DNA of 64,000 bases from Vibrio sinaloensis (GTDB lineage: Bacteria; Pseudomonadota; Gammaproteobacteria; Enterobacterales; Vibrionaceae). Where the stretch lies: NCBI RefSeq assembly GCF_023195835.1, contig NZ_CP096199.1, positions 1,302,001 through 1,366,000 on the forward strand, in the 5' to 3' direction. Position 1 is the first letter of the stretch. Each line of letters begins with the position of its first letter. The translations under genes and the position numbers were made by a program. This document shows positions 36,728 to 46,189 of the stretch, in pieces. The notes beneath the pieces are model-generated. The model saw nothing but the letters and a program-made list of their open reading frames with translations. It did not search any database and was not told where the DNA came from.

Positions 36728-37762
36728 TTAGGAAACACCAACCGATGAAGGGCTGCATACCATCACTTGGTTGCGGCCATTTTGTTTAGCGCGATAGAGC
36801 TCTTTATCCGCTTCTTTTAGCACTGACTCTAAGTTGGCATAGTGGTCACATTGGTAGACGCCGATGCTGGTGGTCAACGAGATCGGCTCGTCACTGTCAT
36901 TGAAGTTATTGTGTTCAATCGCGTAGCGAATCTGTTCGGCTTTTTCTTTTGCGCGCTCAACCGTACAGTTATGCAGCGCGACACAAAACTCTTCCCCGCC
37001 GATGCGATACACCAAATGCTCATCGCTGAGCGCATCAATTAAGGCGGCCGCTTGAACCAGCACTTTATCACCCACATCGTGGCCGTGCTGATCATTTACT
37101 GCCTTGAAGTAATCAAGGTCAAGCACTAACAAAGAGAGCGGCAGCTTACGGCTTTCAGAGCGATAGCTTTCGAAATTGTGCATCAAGGCGTGACGGTTAT
37201 AGACCCCAGTTAGTGCATCTCGAGAGGCCAACTGACCGAGCGAAGACTCAGAGATACGACGTTTGACTTCGATAACGTGCGCGGTAATCCAAACGGCGAT
37301 AAAAGTTAGAGTAAAGTTGCTTACCAATGGCGAGTAGTGAAAAAGCTCTGTGGCGGAAACCTTGTTGGTGATGATCACCACTTGTAGGCAAAAACCAAAC
37401 AAGGTGGCAAGAAAACCAAAACGACGTCCCAACAAAAGATAAAAGACCACAGGAAATAGGCAAGTCCAGATCATCACCCCAAATTCGATAGGAAGAATCG
37501 CTGTGGTAAGACAGGTAGCGGTGATCAAACTGTAAACATAGAGGGTAACGGTGAGTTTAGGTGTGCTGCCGCGAAAAGCAGTGTGAGCAATATATGCAGA
37601 GAACAAACCGAAGAGGGCGATAAGCAAATTAATGTTGTCGAGTTGGTTAAACACGAGATTGTAAAGAGTTAACGCAACTGACAGGCAACCTAAAAGCGCG
37701 CTCAGCCAAAAAAGTACGGCTCGGCGCAACTGACGTGAAGGATTGAAAATGTCGAGCTCCAT
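36728..37762 (-). CDS. Membrane-bound GGDEF diguanylate cyclase
   Basis: A 344-residue enzyme that makes c-di-GMP. About six membrane helices (residues 15-165) precede the GGDEF domain, which starts with SRDALTGVYNRHAL. The active-site motif is GGEEF at 255-259, fully competent. The RxxD inhibitory site expected just before it is absent (SDEHLVYRI), so product inhibition is probably lost. The gene converges on the DUF2726 gene with almost no gap. Confidence 0.92.
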   Translation of the reverse strand: MELDIFNPSRQLRRAVLFWLSALLGCLSVALTLYNLVFNQLDNINLLIALFGLFSAYIAHTAFRGSTPKLTVTLYVYSLITATCLTTAILPIEFGVMIWTCLFPVVFYLLLGRRFGFLATLFGFCLQVVIITNKVSATELFHYSPLVSNFTLTFIAVWITAHVIEVKRRISESSLGQLASRDALTGVYNRHALMHNFESYRSESRKLPLSLLVLDLDYFKAVNDQHGHDVGDKVLVQAAALIDALSDEHLVYRIGGEEFCVALHNCTVERAKEKAEQIRYAIEHNNFNDSDEPISLTTSIGVYQCDHYANLESVLKEADKELYRAKQNGRNQVMVCSPSSVGVS

Positions 37763-38088
37763 CCGTGTCGCCTTTATTAGATTAAAGCATATATGTGCAA
37801 ACTTGAATATTGATTCATATTATGCTTTTTTTACGCGGAATCAAGGAGATAATTGAATCAACCTCACATATTGATGAGCAAAATAGTTGTAAATCTCTTC
37901 TACTTCGTGCCTTGTGTCGATAATGTGAATGAAAATATGTCCAAATGTGTATTAAAAACAAGAAATTGTTGCTGATTAAACCTTCGACTTTAGTCGTTTA
38001 CATTCTTATTTCGTCATATGTAACAAATTGACGGAAGTTATTTCTATTTGTAGGAAAAAAACATTCATTTTAATCAATTGCTTGGCCC

Positions 38089-38131
38089 TACCCCTTTAGA
38101 GTAGTTTAAAACTGTAATTGATTTACATCAT
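38089..38131 (+). promoter_or_regulatory. Anaerobic/nitrate control region of nirB
   Basis: TTGATTTACATCAT (38118-38131) matches the FNR consensus at nine of ten positions and is centred about 71 bp before the nirB ATG. Just upstream, TACCCCT (38089-38095) fits the NarL/NarP heptamer, with a poorer inverted partner after it. This matches known FNR and Nar control of nir operons. The rest of the 433-bp gap back to 37763 is AT-rich without a gene. Confidence 0.65.
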
Positions 38132-38195
38132 GTATAAATTTTCTTTCACAAACAACAATGCGCTCAGATAAAGAACCTAACTCTTAGGAAGTATT

Positions 38196-40751
38196 ATGAG
38201 CAAGCTGAAGCTGGTCGTTGTCGGAAACGGTATGGTTGGACACCGTTTTATCGAAGACCTCGTTGAGAAGATGGACTCTTCTCAATATGAAATCACGGTT
38301 TTCTGTGAAGAACCACGCGTCGCCTATGACCGCGTTCACCTCTCTTCTTACTTTTCTCACCACACCGCAGATGAGCTATCGCTGGTCAAAGCTGGCTTCT
38401 ATGACAAGCATGGCGTTAACATCTTGATTGGCGAGCGTGCCATCAACGTCAATCGAGAAAAACGTATTGTTCATTCAAGCGCAGGCCGTGAAATCCAGTA
38501 CGACAAATTGATCATGGCGACTGGCTCATTCCCATTTGTCCCACCAATTAAGGGGCGTGAAAGTAAAGACTGTTTTGTTTATCGCACCATCGAAGATCTA
38601 AAAGCGATCGAAGCGTGCGCCAAGAAAAGCAAAATCGGGGTAGTGATTGGTGGTGGCTTGCTTGGTCTTGAAGCTGCGGGCGCTCTGAAAGCGTTGGGTG
38701 TAGAGACACACGTAATTGAGTTCGCACCAAAATTAATGGCAGAGCAACTTGATCAGGCCGGTGGTAACCAGCTACGCAAAAAAATCGAGAGCATGGGGGT
38801 AAAAGTCCATACTGACAAGAACACCCTTGAAATTGCACCTGAAGGTAAAACAGCGCGAAACGTGATGCGTTTTGCAGATGGTACTGAACTCGAAACCGAT
38901 TTTATCGTTTTCTCAGCAGGTATCCGCCCTCAAGACAAGCTAGCGCGTGAGATGAAGCTTGAGATAGCGCCACGTGGCGGGATCGCGATAAACGACTTTT
39001 GTCAGACTTCCGATGACAATATCTACGCGATTGGTGAATGCGCTTCTTGGAATGAAACCTTCTATGGCTTGGTCGCACCTGGCTACAAGATGGCGACGGT
39101 TGCCGTTGACCACCTAGTCGGTAACGAGAGTAAGTTTGAAGGCGCGGATATGTCGGCAAAACTAAAGCTACTAGGTGTCAAGGTGGGGTCAATCGGTGAT
39201 GCCAATGGTCGCACACCAGGGTGTAAAAGCTACGTTTACCACAACGAAGAACAAGAAGTGTACAAGCGCCTGATTGTTTCTGAAGACAACAAAAAGCTCC
39301 TTGGCGCGGTTATGGTCGGCGACACTTCCGATTATGGTGATTTGCTGCAACTGATGCTCAATGAAATCGACTTACCAGAGCATCCAGACGCACTCATTCT
39401 GCCAGCACACGCCGGCGCTGAAAAGCCTGACTTGGGTGCAGATTCGTTACCAGATACTGCGGTGATTTGTTCATGTTTTGATGTGACAAAAGGCAAAATT
39501 GCCCAAGCGGTAGCCGAGGGCAGTCACACCATTGGTGATATTAAAGCGGCCACTGGCGCTGGAACGGGTTGTGGCGGCTGTATTCCACTGGTTACGTCGG
39601 TACTCAATGCTGAGCTTGCCAAAGCTGGGGTTGAAGTCAAAGCCGACGTTTGTGAACATTTTGCCTATTCTCGTCAAGAGCTGTTCCACTTAGTACGTAT
39701 TGGCGAAATCAAATCATTTGAAGAACTACTAGAGAAGCATGGTAGTGGCTATGGCTGTGAAGTGTGTAAGCCACTAGCCGGTTCTATTCTGGCCTCTTGT
39801 TGGGGTGACCACATCCTCAAACCGTCGTTGGTTAAACTGCATGACACCAACGATAACTTCCTCGGCAATATGCAAAAAGACGGTACTTACTCGGTCATTC
39901 CACGCATGGCGGGTGGTGAGGTGACGCCACAAGCGCTCGCAGCGTTGGCGCAAGTCGCGGCGGAGTACAATCTGTACACCAAGATTACCGGTGCACAACG
40001 TATTGGTCTATTTGGCGCGCAGAAAGATGATCTTCCAGCCATCTGGCACAAGCTGATTGAAGCGGGTTACGAAACCGGCCAAGCGTATGCCAAAGCACTG
40101 CGCATGGCGAAAACATGTGTCGGCTCAACTTGGTGTCGCTATGGTGTGCAAGATTCAGTCGGCCTCGGTGTCATGATCGAGAACCGCTATAAAGGGATTC
40201 GAACGCCACACAAGATGAAGTTTGGTGTCTCTGGTTGTACGCGCGAATGTGCCGAGGCGCAAGGGAAAGACCTGGGCATTATCGCAACCGATGCAGGGTG
40301 GAACATGTATGTGTGTGGCAACGGTGGTATGAAGCCACGTCATGCGACGCTGATGGCGAGCGATCTAGATCCGCAAACACTGATTAAGTATATCGACCGA
40401 TTTATGATGTTTTACATTCGCACCGCTGCGCCTCTGCAACGTACCTCAGTATGGTTCGAGAACCTAGACGGGGGCATAGATTATCTGCGCGAAGTGATCA
40501 TTGAAGACAAGCTTGGCATTAACCATCAGCTTGAAGCCGACGTGGCTAAACTGGTTGCCGAATACCGCTGTGAGTGGGCTGACACGATCAGTGATGAAAC
40601 GCAGTTAAAACGATTTGCCCACTTCATCAACTCAGATGAGCGTGATGAAAACCTGGTATTCGTTTCTGAGCGTGCACAGCACCGCCCCGCAACATTCACT
40701 GAAAAACACCCAGAAGTGAAGGGCGATATCCTTCATGTCGAACTTGTTTAA
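38196..40751 (+). CDS. nirB: NADH-dependent nitrite reductase, large subunit
   Basis: NirB reduces nitrite to ammonia in the cytoplasm with NADH. Its 851 residues show the FAD/NAD-binding part (VVVGNGMVGHRFIE; VVIGGGLLGLEAAGALKALG) and a BFD-type [2Fe-2S] domain (CSCFDVTKGK, then TGCGGC). The siroheme/[4Fe-4S] half carries C-x5-C (CVGSTWC) and C-x3-C (CTREC). It heads an operon with nirD 14 bp after, a transporter and cobA, which supplies siroheme precursor. Confidence 0.97.
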   Translation: MSKLKLVVVGNGMVGHRFIEDLVEKMDSSQYEITVFCEEPRVAYDRVHLSSYFSHHTADELSLVKAGFYDKHGVNILIGERAINVNREKRIVHSSAGREIQYDKLIMATGSFPFVPPIKGRESKDCFVYRTIEDLKAIEACAKKSKIGVVIGGGLLGLEAAGALKALGVETHVIEFAPKLMAEQLDQAGGNQLRKKIESMGVKVHTDKNTLEIAPEGKTARNVMRFADGTELETDFIVFSAGIRPQDKLAREMKLEIAPRGGIAINDFCQTSDDNIYAIGECASWNETFYGLVAPGYKMATVAVDHLVGNESKFEGADMSAKLKLLGVKVGSIGDANGRTPGCKSYVYHNEEQEVYKRLIVSEDNKKLLGAVMVGDTSDYGDLLQLMLNEIDLPEHPDALILPAHAGAEKPDLGADSLPDTAVICSCFDVTKGKIAQAVAEGSHTIGDIKAATGAGTGCGGCIPLVTSVLNAELAKAGVEVKADVCEHFAYSRQELFHLVRIGEIKSFEELLEKHGSGYGCEVCKPLAGSILASCWGDHILKPSLVKLHDTNDNFLGNMQKDGTYSVIPRMAGGEVTPQALAALAQVAAEYNLYTKITGAQRIGLFGAQKDDLPAIWHKLIEAGYETGQAYAKALRMAKTCVGSTWCRYGVQDSVGLGVMIENRYKGIRTPHKMKFGVSGCTRECAEAQGKDLGIIATDAGWNMYVCGNGGMKPRHATLMASDLDPQTLIKYIDRFMMFYIRTAAPLQRTSVWFENLDGGIDYLREVIIEDKLGINHQLEADVAKLVAEYRCEWADTISDETQLKRFAHFINSDERDENLVFVSERAQHRPATFTEKHPEVKGDILHVELV

Positions 40752-40765
40752 GTAAGGGCATCATC

Positions 40766-41089
40766 ATGGCATATACAAAAGTTTGTAACATCGAAGACAT
40801 TATCCCTGGTACTGGTGTCGTCGCACTGCTTAACGGTCAACAAGTGGCGATTTTTCGCCCACGCGCAACAGAAGAAGTGTTTGCGATCGATAACATGGAC
40901 CCGTTCTTTCAGTCGAACGTTTTATCACGTGGTTTGATTGTTGAGCACGACGAGCAGTTATGGGTGGCGAGCCCGCTCAAAAAGCAACGCTTTAATCTTG
41001 TCACTGGCGCTTGTATGGAAAACGCAACAAAAAGCGTGAAGTCATACCAAGCACGAGTAATCAAAGGCAAAGTAGAAGTTGCGGCTTAG
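40766..41089 (+). CDS. nirD: NADH-dependent nitrite reductase, small subunit
   Basis: The 107-residue NirD has a Rieske-like fold but lacks the Cys/His cluster ligands, as is normal for this subunit. It follows nirB by 14 bp with an AAGGGCA ribosome-binding site. Conserved parts are VALLNGQQVAIFRP and VASPLKKQRFNLVTGACMEN. Confidence 0.95.
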   Translation: MAYTKVCNIEDIIPGTGVVALLNGQQVAIFRPRATEEVFAIDNMDPFFQSNVLSRGLIVEHDEQLWVASPLKKQRFNLVTGACMENATKSVKSYQARVIKGKVEVAA

Positions 41090-41216
41090 TTGTGCGTTAG
41101 AGATTTAATAGCTTAAAGGCTTGCCATTGCGTTGTTCGAACCATAGCGACAAATCGCGAGCCTTTCACTATTCAGTTTCAACTTTTAACTTTCACTTTTT
41201 GAATAAGGACACATTC

Positions 41217-42065
41217 ATGTCTAATGATTTTAAACCCGCAGAATTCGTGCAAACCATGATTAACATTGGTGAAGCGAAAACCAACACCAGCAGTCGCGAT
41301 CTACTCCTACGCGGTACTATGGCGGGTGTTATTCTTTCGCTGGCGGTTGTGGTGGCCATTACTGCAATTACCCAAACAGGCATTGGGTTGGTTGGCGCGC
41401 TTGTCTTCCCTGTGGGTTTTGTCATCTTATCTGTAATGGGCTATGACCTAGTCACAGGGGTGTTTGGTCTAGCACCTTTAGCCAAGTTTGAAGGTCGTCC
41501 GGGAATCACTTGGAACCGCATTTTTCGCTGCTGGGGCTTAGTTGGTTTGGGCAACCTGATTGGTTCCTTGTTGGTTGCTTACTTAGTTGCAATTTCATTA
41601 ACAGGTAACTTTACCCAAGAACTTAATGGTGTCGCGAAAACCTTTATTGGTGCATCAACAGCTCGTAGCGCAGGTTTTGAGGCAATGGGTATGGATGGTT
41701 GGATAACCTGTTTTGTACGCGGTATTTTCTGTAACTTAATGGTGTGTCTTGGTGTTATCGGCAATATGACGGCTCGCACGGTGGCTGGTCGTGTGATGAT
41801 GATGTGGTTCCCAATCTTTATCTTCTTCGCGCTTGTGTTTGAGCATACGGTCGTCAATATGTTCCTGTTCCCATTAGGCATGTTACTGGGCGCCGATTTT
41901 GGTATCGCAACTTGGCTCAACTTTAATCTGATCCCGACCATCCTAGGTAACATCGTTGGTGGTTTAGTTATGACGTGCATTCCACTTTATCTGACCCATG
42001 CGAAAACAGCGCCTTCTATCAACGTTGAACAAGAGATCAACGCTCAGTCTGCTGTAGCAAAATAA
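41217..42065 (+). CDS. Formate/nitrite transporter family protein (NirC-like)
   Basis: A 282-residue FNT-family channel, starting at ATG 41217 after AAGGAC. Six membrane helices are visible. CWGLVGLGNLIGSLLVAYLVA, GIFCNLMVCLGVI and VFEHTVVNMFLFPLGMLLGAD are FNT hallmarks, the last with the pore His. Its place between nirD and cobA points to nitrite uptake or export. Formate cannot be excluded. Confidence 0.9.
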   Translation: MSNDFKPAEFVQTMINIGEAKTNTSSRDLLLRGTMAGVILSLAVVVAITAITQTGIGLVGALVFPVGFVILSVMGYDLVTGVFGLAPLAKFEGRPGITWNRIFRCWGLVGLGNLIGSLLVAYLVAISLTGNFTQELNGVAKTFIGASTARSAGFEAMGMDGWITCFVRGIFCNLMVCLGVIGNMTARTVAGRVMMMWFPIFIFFALVFEHTVVNMFLFPLGMLLGADFGIATWLNFNLIPTILGNIVGGLVMTCIPLYLTHAKTAPSINVEQEINAQSAVAK

Positions 42066-42075
42066 CCGAGTATGG

Positions 42076-42101
42076 CCCCACTTTGGACAAGGTGGGGTTT
42101 G
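42076..42101 (+). terminator. Weak hairpin terminator after the nitrite transporter
   Basis: CCCCAC pairs with GTGGGG, extended by three further pairs (one T-G), and is followed by a short T-rich stretch. It may only attenuate read-through into cobA. Confidence 0.55.
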
Positions 42102-42194
42102 GTCTCATTGGCAATGGTTTAACGTTCAAAAGTAATACTGACGGCTGGTATAAAGTGAGACTTTTTATCTTTCAATTGTTCGATAGGCATTGAT

Positions 42195-42968
42195 ATGACT
42201 ACGCATGACGAATTTAGCAACAATGGTTTTGTATCCCTTGTTGGTGCCGGGCCGGGCGATCCTGATTTACTTACGATAAAAGGCTTGAAAGCTATTCAAG
42301 CAGCGCAAGTGGTGGTCTATGACCGCTTGGTGTCTGAAGAGATACTGGCGTTGGCCGATGCCAATGTAGAAATGATTTATGTCGGTAAGCAACTCGATTT
42401 TCACTGCGTACCACAAGATCAAATCAATAGAATCTTGCTCGAAAAAGCTCAACAAGGGAAACGAGTGGTGCGGCTAAAAGGCGGAGATTCGTTTATCTTC
42501 GGTCGGGGTGGGGAAGAGCTCGAAGAGCTGGCAAGTTTCGGTATTAAGTATGAGGTGATTCCAGGTATTACCGCGGCCGCCGGTGCAACTGCTTATGCCG
42601 GTATTCCATTGACCCACCGAGATCACGCTCAAAGCGTTCAGTTCATTACGGGCCACGTACAAAAAGATGGACGTGAAATTGAATGGCACTCGTTAGCGCA
42701 ATCAAACAATACTTTGGTTTTCTATATGGGGTTGAAGCAAAGCGCCTATATTAGCCAAAAGTTGTTAGCTGCGGGGCTTGCTGCAACGGTCTCCTGTGCG
42801 ATCATCGAAAATGGGACCCGGTCTGAACAACGTGTGTTTACCGGCTTGCTAAAAGATTTACCCTCGATGGCCGAGCAAGCAATCAGTCCCGCTTTGATTG
42901 TTGTTGGTGAGGTGACCAAATTGCATGACAAACTGAAATGGTTTAATCAGTCAAACACTGAATGTTAA
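42195..42968 (+). CDS. cobA: Uroporphyrinogen-III C-methyltransferase
   Basis: This enzyme dimethylates uroporphyrinogen III to precorrin-2, the first step to siroheme needed by NirB. The 257-residue protein is the stand-alone methyltransferase without the CysG N-terminal half. VSLVGAGPGDPDLLTIKG, VVRLKGGDSFIFGRGGEE and VIPGITAAAGATAYAGIPLTHR are all standard. Location at the end of the nir operon supports the siroheme role. A terminator follows. Confidence 0.95.
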   Translation: MTTHDEFSNNGFVSLVGAGPGDPDLLTIKGLKAIQAAQVVVYDRLVSEEILALADANVEMIYVGKQLDFHCVPQDQINRILLEKAQQGKRVVRLKGGDSFIFGRGGEELEELASFGIKYEVIPGITAAAGATAYAGIPLTHRDHAQSVQFITGHVQKDGREIEWHSLAQSNNTLVFYMGLKQSAYISQKLLAAGLAATVSCAIIENGTRSEQRVFTGLLKDLPSMAEQAISPALIVVGEVTKLHDKLKWFNQSNTEC

Positions 42969-42993
42969 AACGCTTATTTCTGTCAACAGCGTT

Positions 42994-43034
42994 AAGGTCT
43001 GAACCCACGAATAGTGAGTTCAGGCCTTTGTTTT
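42994..43034 (+). terminator. Terminator of the nir operon
   Basis: AAGGTCTGAAC and GTTCAGGCCTT form an 11-bp stem with one G-T pair and continue into TTGTTTT. Confidence 0.75.
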
Positions 43035-43078
43035 ACTGTAATTTCGACAACGTTCTGTTAAAGTTTCGCCATCGCTAT

Positions 43079-43260
43079 TTATACCAAACGGGATAAATAG
43101 GTGATCGGATAATTGCGCAGGAAAAATTGCTGAGAGCAAGGCATAGATTGCAGCTAGCTAGTTGACCTACCTACACCATTCCTTGAAAACATAGCTATAA
43201 CGACGCTATCAGCGATTTTAACCAGCAAGAATGACCAGATATTTATGCTGTTTGGTATTA
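43079..43260. mobile_element. MITE-like element with terminal inverted repeats
   Basis: About 182 bp without a gene are bounded by imperfect inverted ends. The outer nine bases ATACCAAAC and GTTTGGTAT are perfect, and similarity continues inward through GATAAATAGGTGAT versus GCATAAATATCTGGT. The right end stops 11 bp before the ATG of the NYN gene, so it replaces that gene's upstream region. No second copy lies in this window. Similar repeats are common between vibrio genes as far as I recall. Confidence 0.6.
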
Positions 43261-43271
43261 GGTAATCAATA

Positions 43272-43751
43272 ATGGAAAAAGTCGCCATATTCGTTGATGT
43301 TCAAAACATCTATTACACCACTCGAGATAAATACCAGGCTCACTTTGACTACAACCAATTTTGGTATGTGGCGACGACGGGCGTAGAGGTAGTAGAGGCA
43401 AACGCCTATGCGATAGCATCTCATGATGCAAAACAGCGGCAGTTTCACCACATCCTTCGAGGGATCGGCTTTGACGTCAAGCTCAAACCGTTTATTCAAA
43501 GACAAGATGGTAGTGCCAAAGGGGATTGGGATGTAGGTATCACATTGGATGTGTTTGAGGCTGCGGCCAACGTTGACCGTGTAATCTTGCTTTCAGGTGA
43601 TGGAGACTTTGAGTTGCTGGTCGAGAGAGTTCAACAACGATTTGCAACCAAAGTCGATGTTTACGCGGTCCCTGGACTCACCGCGCAAACACTGATTGAT
43701 GCCTGTGACCGTTTTGTCGCGATAGACGAAAACTTATTGCTCAGACGCTGA
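43272..43751 (+). CDS. NYN-domain (PIN-like, LabA/DUF88 type) protein
   Basis: A 159-residue NYN-domain protein, a predicted metal-dependent RNase fold. VAIFVDVQNIYY supplies the first Asp and Asn, GDWDVGITLDV the central acidic residues, and VILLSGDGDFELLVERV the SGDGDF motif with its paired Asp. The catalytic acidic set therefore looks intact. The 3' end overlaps the convergent DUF2986 gene by 18 bases. Confidence 0.88.
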   Translation: MEKVAIFVDVQNIYYTTRDKYQAHFDYNQFWYVATTGVEVVEANAYAIASHDAKQRQFHHILRGIGFDVKLKPFIQRQDGSAKGDWDVGITLDVFEAAANVDRVILLSGDGDFELLVERVQQRFATKVDVYAVPGLTAQTLIDACDRFVAIDENLLLRR

Positions 43752-43928
43752 CGTTGGCGCTTGCTCTTCGGCCGGTTGCTCATTTGTTTGCTCAGCGGCG
43801 GTCTCTTGTTCCATTTTGGCGCGTTCAGCTTTAGAGATGTAACGCGGCTTGTTGCTTTTATTGAGCTTGGCGTTCTTCTTCTTGAGTTTAGCTTTTAAGA
43901 TGCTGTTGATCTTTTTTTTGCGGTTCAT
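43734..43928 (-). CDS. DUF2986-type small basic protein
   Basis: A 64-residue protein starting at ATG 43928. The N-terminal half is strongly basic (MNRKKKINSILKAKLKKKNAKLNKSNKPRY, broken here only for description), followed by ISKAERAKMEQE and an acidic Glu/Gln/Pro tail. This composition fits DUF2986 proteins of vibrios. Upstream codons to 44003 look non-coding. It converges on the NYN gene. Confidence 0.7.
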   Translation of the reverse strand: MNRKKKINSILKAKLKKKNAKLNKSNKPRYISKAERAKMEQETAAEQTNEQPAEEQAPTSASEQ

Positions 43929-44077
43929 GACATACTCACTAATGATTTTGAGCGCGAATGGTATCAGAATTGAGAGCCAAGTACAGATATGATCAGGCAG
44001 CAATCGTTAAGCTTGCAATTCATGCTGGTGAGCACTCTGTTTTACCGCTGTAAAAACAACAATAAGTGAACAACACA

Positions 44078-44803
44078 ATGCAACATTCACAACAACCAAA
44101 CCACTTTTCGCTTGTCATCGTTGAAGATGATCTAAAACTGAGCCAGATGTTGGCCGATTACTTTACCTCGTTAGAATTTACCGTCACGACATTTCCTTCC
44201 GGCCAACAAGCGATTCCCTATATCACCGTGTACCAACCAGACATTGTTATTTTGGACTTAATGCTTCCAGACATCGACGGCCTGACAATTTGTAGACAGA
44301 TCAGGCCAGATTACTCAGGTAAGGTATTGATGCTTACAGCAAGTGATGACGATTTCGACCATGTTGCCGCGTTAGAGATCGGAGCAGATGACTTCGTCAA
44401 TAAGCCTATCAAACCGAGGGTACTGTTGGCTCGGATGCGGATGTTACTGCGTCGGGTAAGTGGACATTGCGAAGTCGAGCAGCAAAGTGGGAATCTGCGC
44501 AAATTTGATGCACTTGAGTTGAATGGCGCGCGGAAAGTTTGCCGCTTACATGGCCAAGAGGTGACTATGTCTGACAGTGAATTTGATCTACTTTGGGCTT
44601 TAGCCAATGCGCCAGATGAAGTGTTGTCTCGCGATGTGTTGACCAAAACACTGCGCGGAATAGAGTACGACGGGCTTGATAGAACTGTTGACAACAAGAT
44701 TGTCAGTTTACGTAAGAAACTTGGCGACACCTCAGCGACACCGAAGCGAATCCTGACTGTAAGAGGAAAAGGGTATTTGTTTGTACCCGATAGTTGGCAT
44801 TAA
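44078..44803 (+). CDS. carR: OmpR-family response regulator CarR (VprA)
   Basis: A 241-residue response regulator. The receiver has VEDD, phospho-Asp60 in IVILDLMLPD and the Lys in FVNKPI. The C-terminal winged helix shows MSDSEFDLLWALANAP and VRGKGYLFVP. A GTG four codons upstream is an alternative start. The order regulator-kinase-ompV matches V. cholerae VC1320-VC1319-VC1318 (recalled), where CarRS/VprAB responds to calcium and controls lipid A glycine modification and polymyxin resistance. The assignment rests on synteny and family. Confidence 0.82.
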   Translation: MQHSQQPNHFSLVIVEDDLKLSQMLADYFTSLEFTVTTFPSGQQAIPYITVYQPDIVILDLMLPDIDGLTICRQIRPDYSGKVLMLTASDDDFDHVAALEIGADDFVNKPIKPRVLLARMRMLLRRVSGHCEVEQQSGNLRKFDALELNGARKVCRLHGQEVTMSDSEFDLLWALANAPDEVLSRDVLTKTLRGIEYDGLDRTVDNKIVSLRKKLGDTSATPKRILTVRGKGYLFVPDSWH

Positions 44804-44823
44804 ATCTACAAGGCTAAAGTAAC

Positions 44824-46116
44824 ATGCGCCGCATCTATATTGAATCCTTCCTTGGACTATTGTTACTGTTTATCTTGACGCTCTCTGCTTACGAGGTCGT
44901 GATCTACAGGTTAAGTACCGACTATGATTTTGTCCTAGAAGACCGAGAGGGTGAGGCGCTAAACCGTTTATGGCTGACGATCCATGCCACTCACGGTGAG
45001 CAAGAAACATTAAAAGTTATTCAAGATTATGTCGATCGAACTGCCAGCACAATGGAACCATTTTCTATCGACCAACTTCCCCCGCCGGTGCTCGCTGCGT
45101 TTAGCAGTCCAGATAAACAGACCTTTTTTGACAGCGACAGGGCATTTTGGTTTCGACTAGAAAACAGGGATGTTTACTATCGGATCTCACCGGATGAGTC
45201 GTCTTCGTTACGCAAAGCGATTACGTTTGATGACAATATTTTCTGGCTATTTCTGCTTGGCGGCTTTTCTATCTATTCGCTCGGACTCATATGGTTCCTC
45301 AGTCGCCGCGCGCGTAAACTTGAAGATGCAACACTCAGGTTCGCCCAAGGCGATTTTACAGTACGCGCATCTACTGCGAGTCGACATCGAGTAGGCTCCC
45401 TCAATCAAAGTTTCAACTATATGGCTGACAAGATCTCGAATCTTGTTACCAGCAACCGATTTTTAACCAATGCAGTCGCCCACGATTTGCGTACACCGAT
45501 ATTCCGTATTCAATGGCAAGCAGAAATGTTGCGTGATGAGCCATTGACTGATGCGCAGCAGGACAAATTGGCAAGTATCATCGAGGATACTGAAGAGATG
45601 GAGCAGATGGTTGAAGACCTGCTCTATTTTGCCAAGGTAGAACGGCCAACAACCCAAATTGAAGCGGAAATCATCTACTTTGAGCCACTTTGCCAACACC
45701 TAATCGAGCGTTGCCCAGAGTCAGAAAAAAACATCGAGTTAAATTGTACGCCCGATTTGGCTTTTAGTGCCGATAAAGCACTGCTTAAGCGAGCGTTAGC
45801 CAATCTACTGAGCAATGCTGTCCGTTACGCAAGTACGCATGTTGTTGTCTCAGCTTATCAGAACCAGCAACAGGTGGTTATTAGCTTTGACGATGATGGA
45901 ATCGGTGTTGATCCAAAGCATTGGCCAACAATTTTTGATCCTTTCTATAGCGCAGATAGTGCCCGTAATAAGCAGAGTAGTGGTTTTGGTTTAGGCTTAG
46001 CGATTGTCAAGATGATAGTCGCGCGCCATAAAGGTGAAGTGTCGGTTGGCAACAGCGAACTTGGCGGCGCCAAATTTACTTTAGTGATACCACTTGACGA
46101 AAGTAAGACAAAGTAG
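44824..46116 (+). CDS. carS: Sensor histidine kinase CarS (VprB)
   Basis: A 430-residue RstB-like kinase. TM1 lies at residues 9-28, a periplasmic domain of ~110 residues follows, and TM2 is around 140-158. HAMP comes next, then the His220 box (VAHDLRTPIFRIQWQAEML) and the ATPase with NLLSNAVRYA, DDGIGVD and GFGLGLAIVKMI. It starts 20 bp after carR. The periplasmic part contains several acidic clusters but no recognised ligand domain. Confidence 0.85.
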   Translation: MRRIYIESFLGLLLLFILTLSAYEVVIYRLSTDYDFVLEDREGEALNRLWLTIHATHGEQETLKVIQDYVDRTASTMEPFSIDQLPPPVLAAFSSPDKQTFFDSDRAFWFRLENRDVYYRISPDESSSLRKAITFDDNIFWLFLLGGFSIYSLGLIWFLSRRARKLEDATLRFAQGDFTVRASTASRHRVGSLNQSFNYMADKISNLVTSNRFLTNAVAHDLRTPIFRIQWQAEMLRDEPLTDAQQDKLASIIEDTEEMEQMVEDLLYFAKVERPTTQIEAEIIYFEPLCQHLIERCPESEKNIELNCTPDLAFSADKALLKRALANLLSNAVRYASTHVVVSAYQNQQQVVISFDDDGIGVDPKHWPTIFDPFYSADSARNKQSSGFGLGLAIVKMIVARHKGEVSVGNSELGGAKFTLVIPLDESKTK

Positions 46117-46189
46117 AGACATAAGCTCGATATTGTCACTGATTGCTGTTTTGTACACTGTTCACAACAAATGAACAGAGAGACAAAAC

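Noticed and set aside
42969..43078. CRISPR array or riboswitch
   Set aside because: No regularly spaced repeats occur anywhere in the window, and neither purC, nirB nor cobA leaders show a recognisable riboswitch fold.
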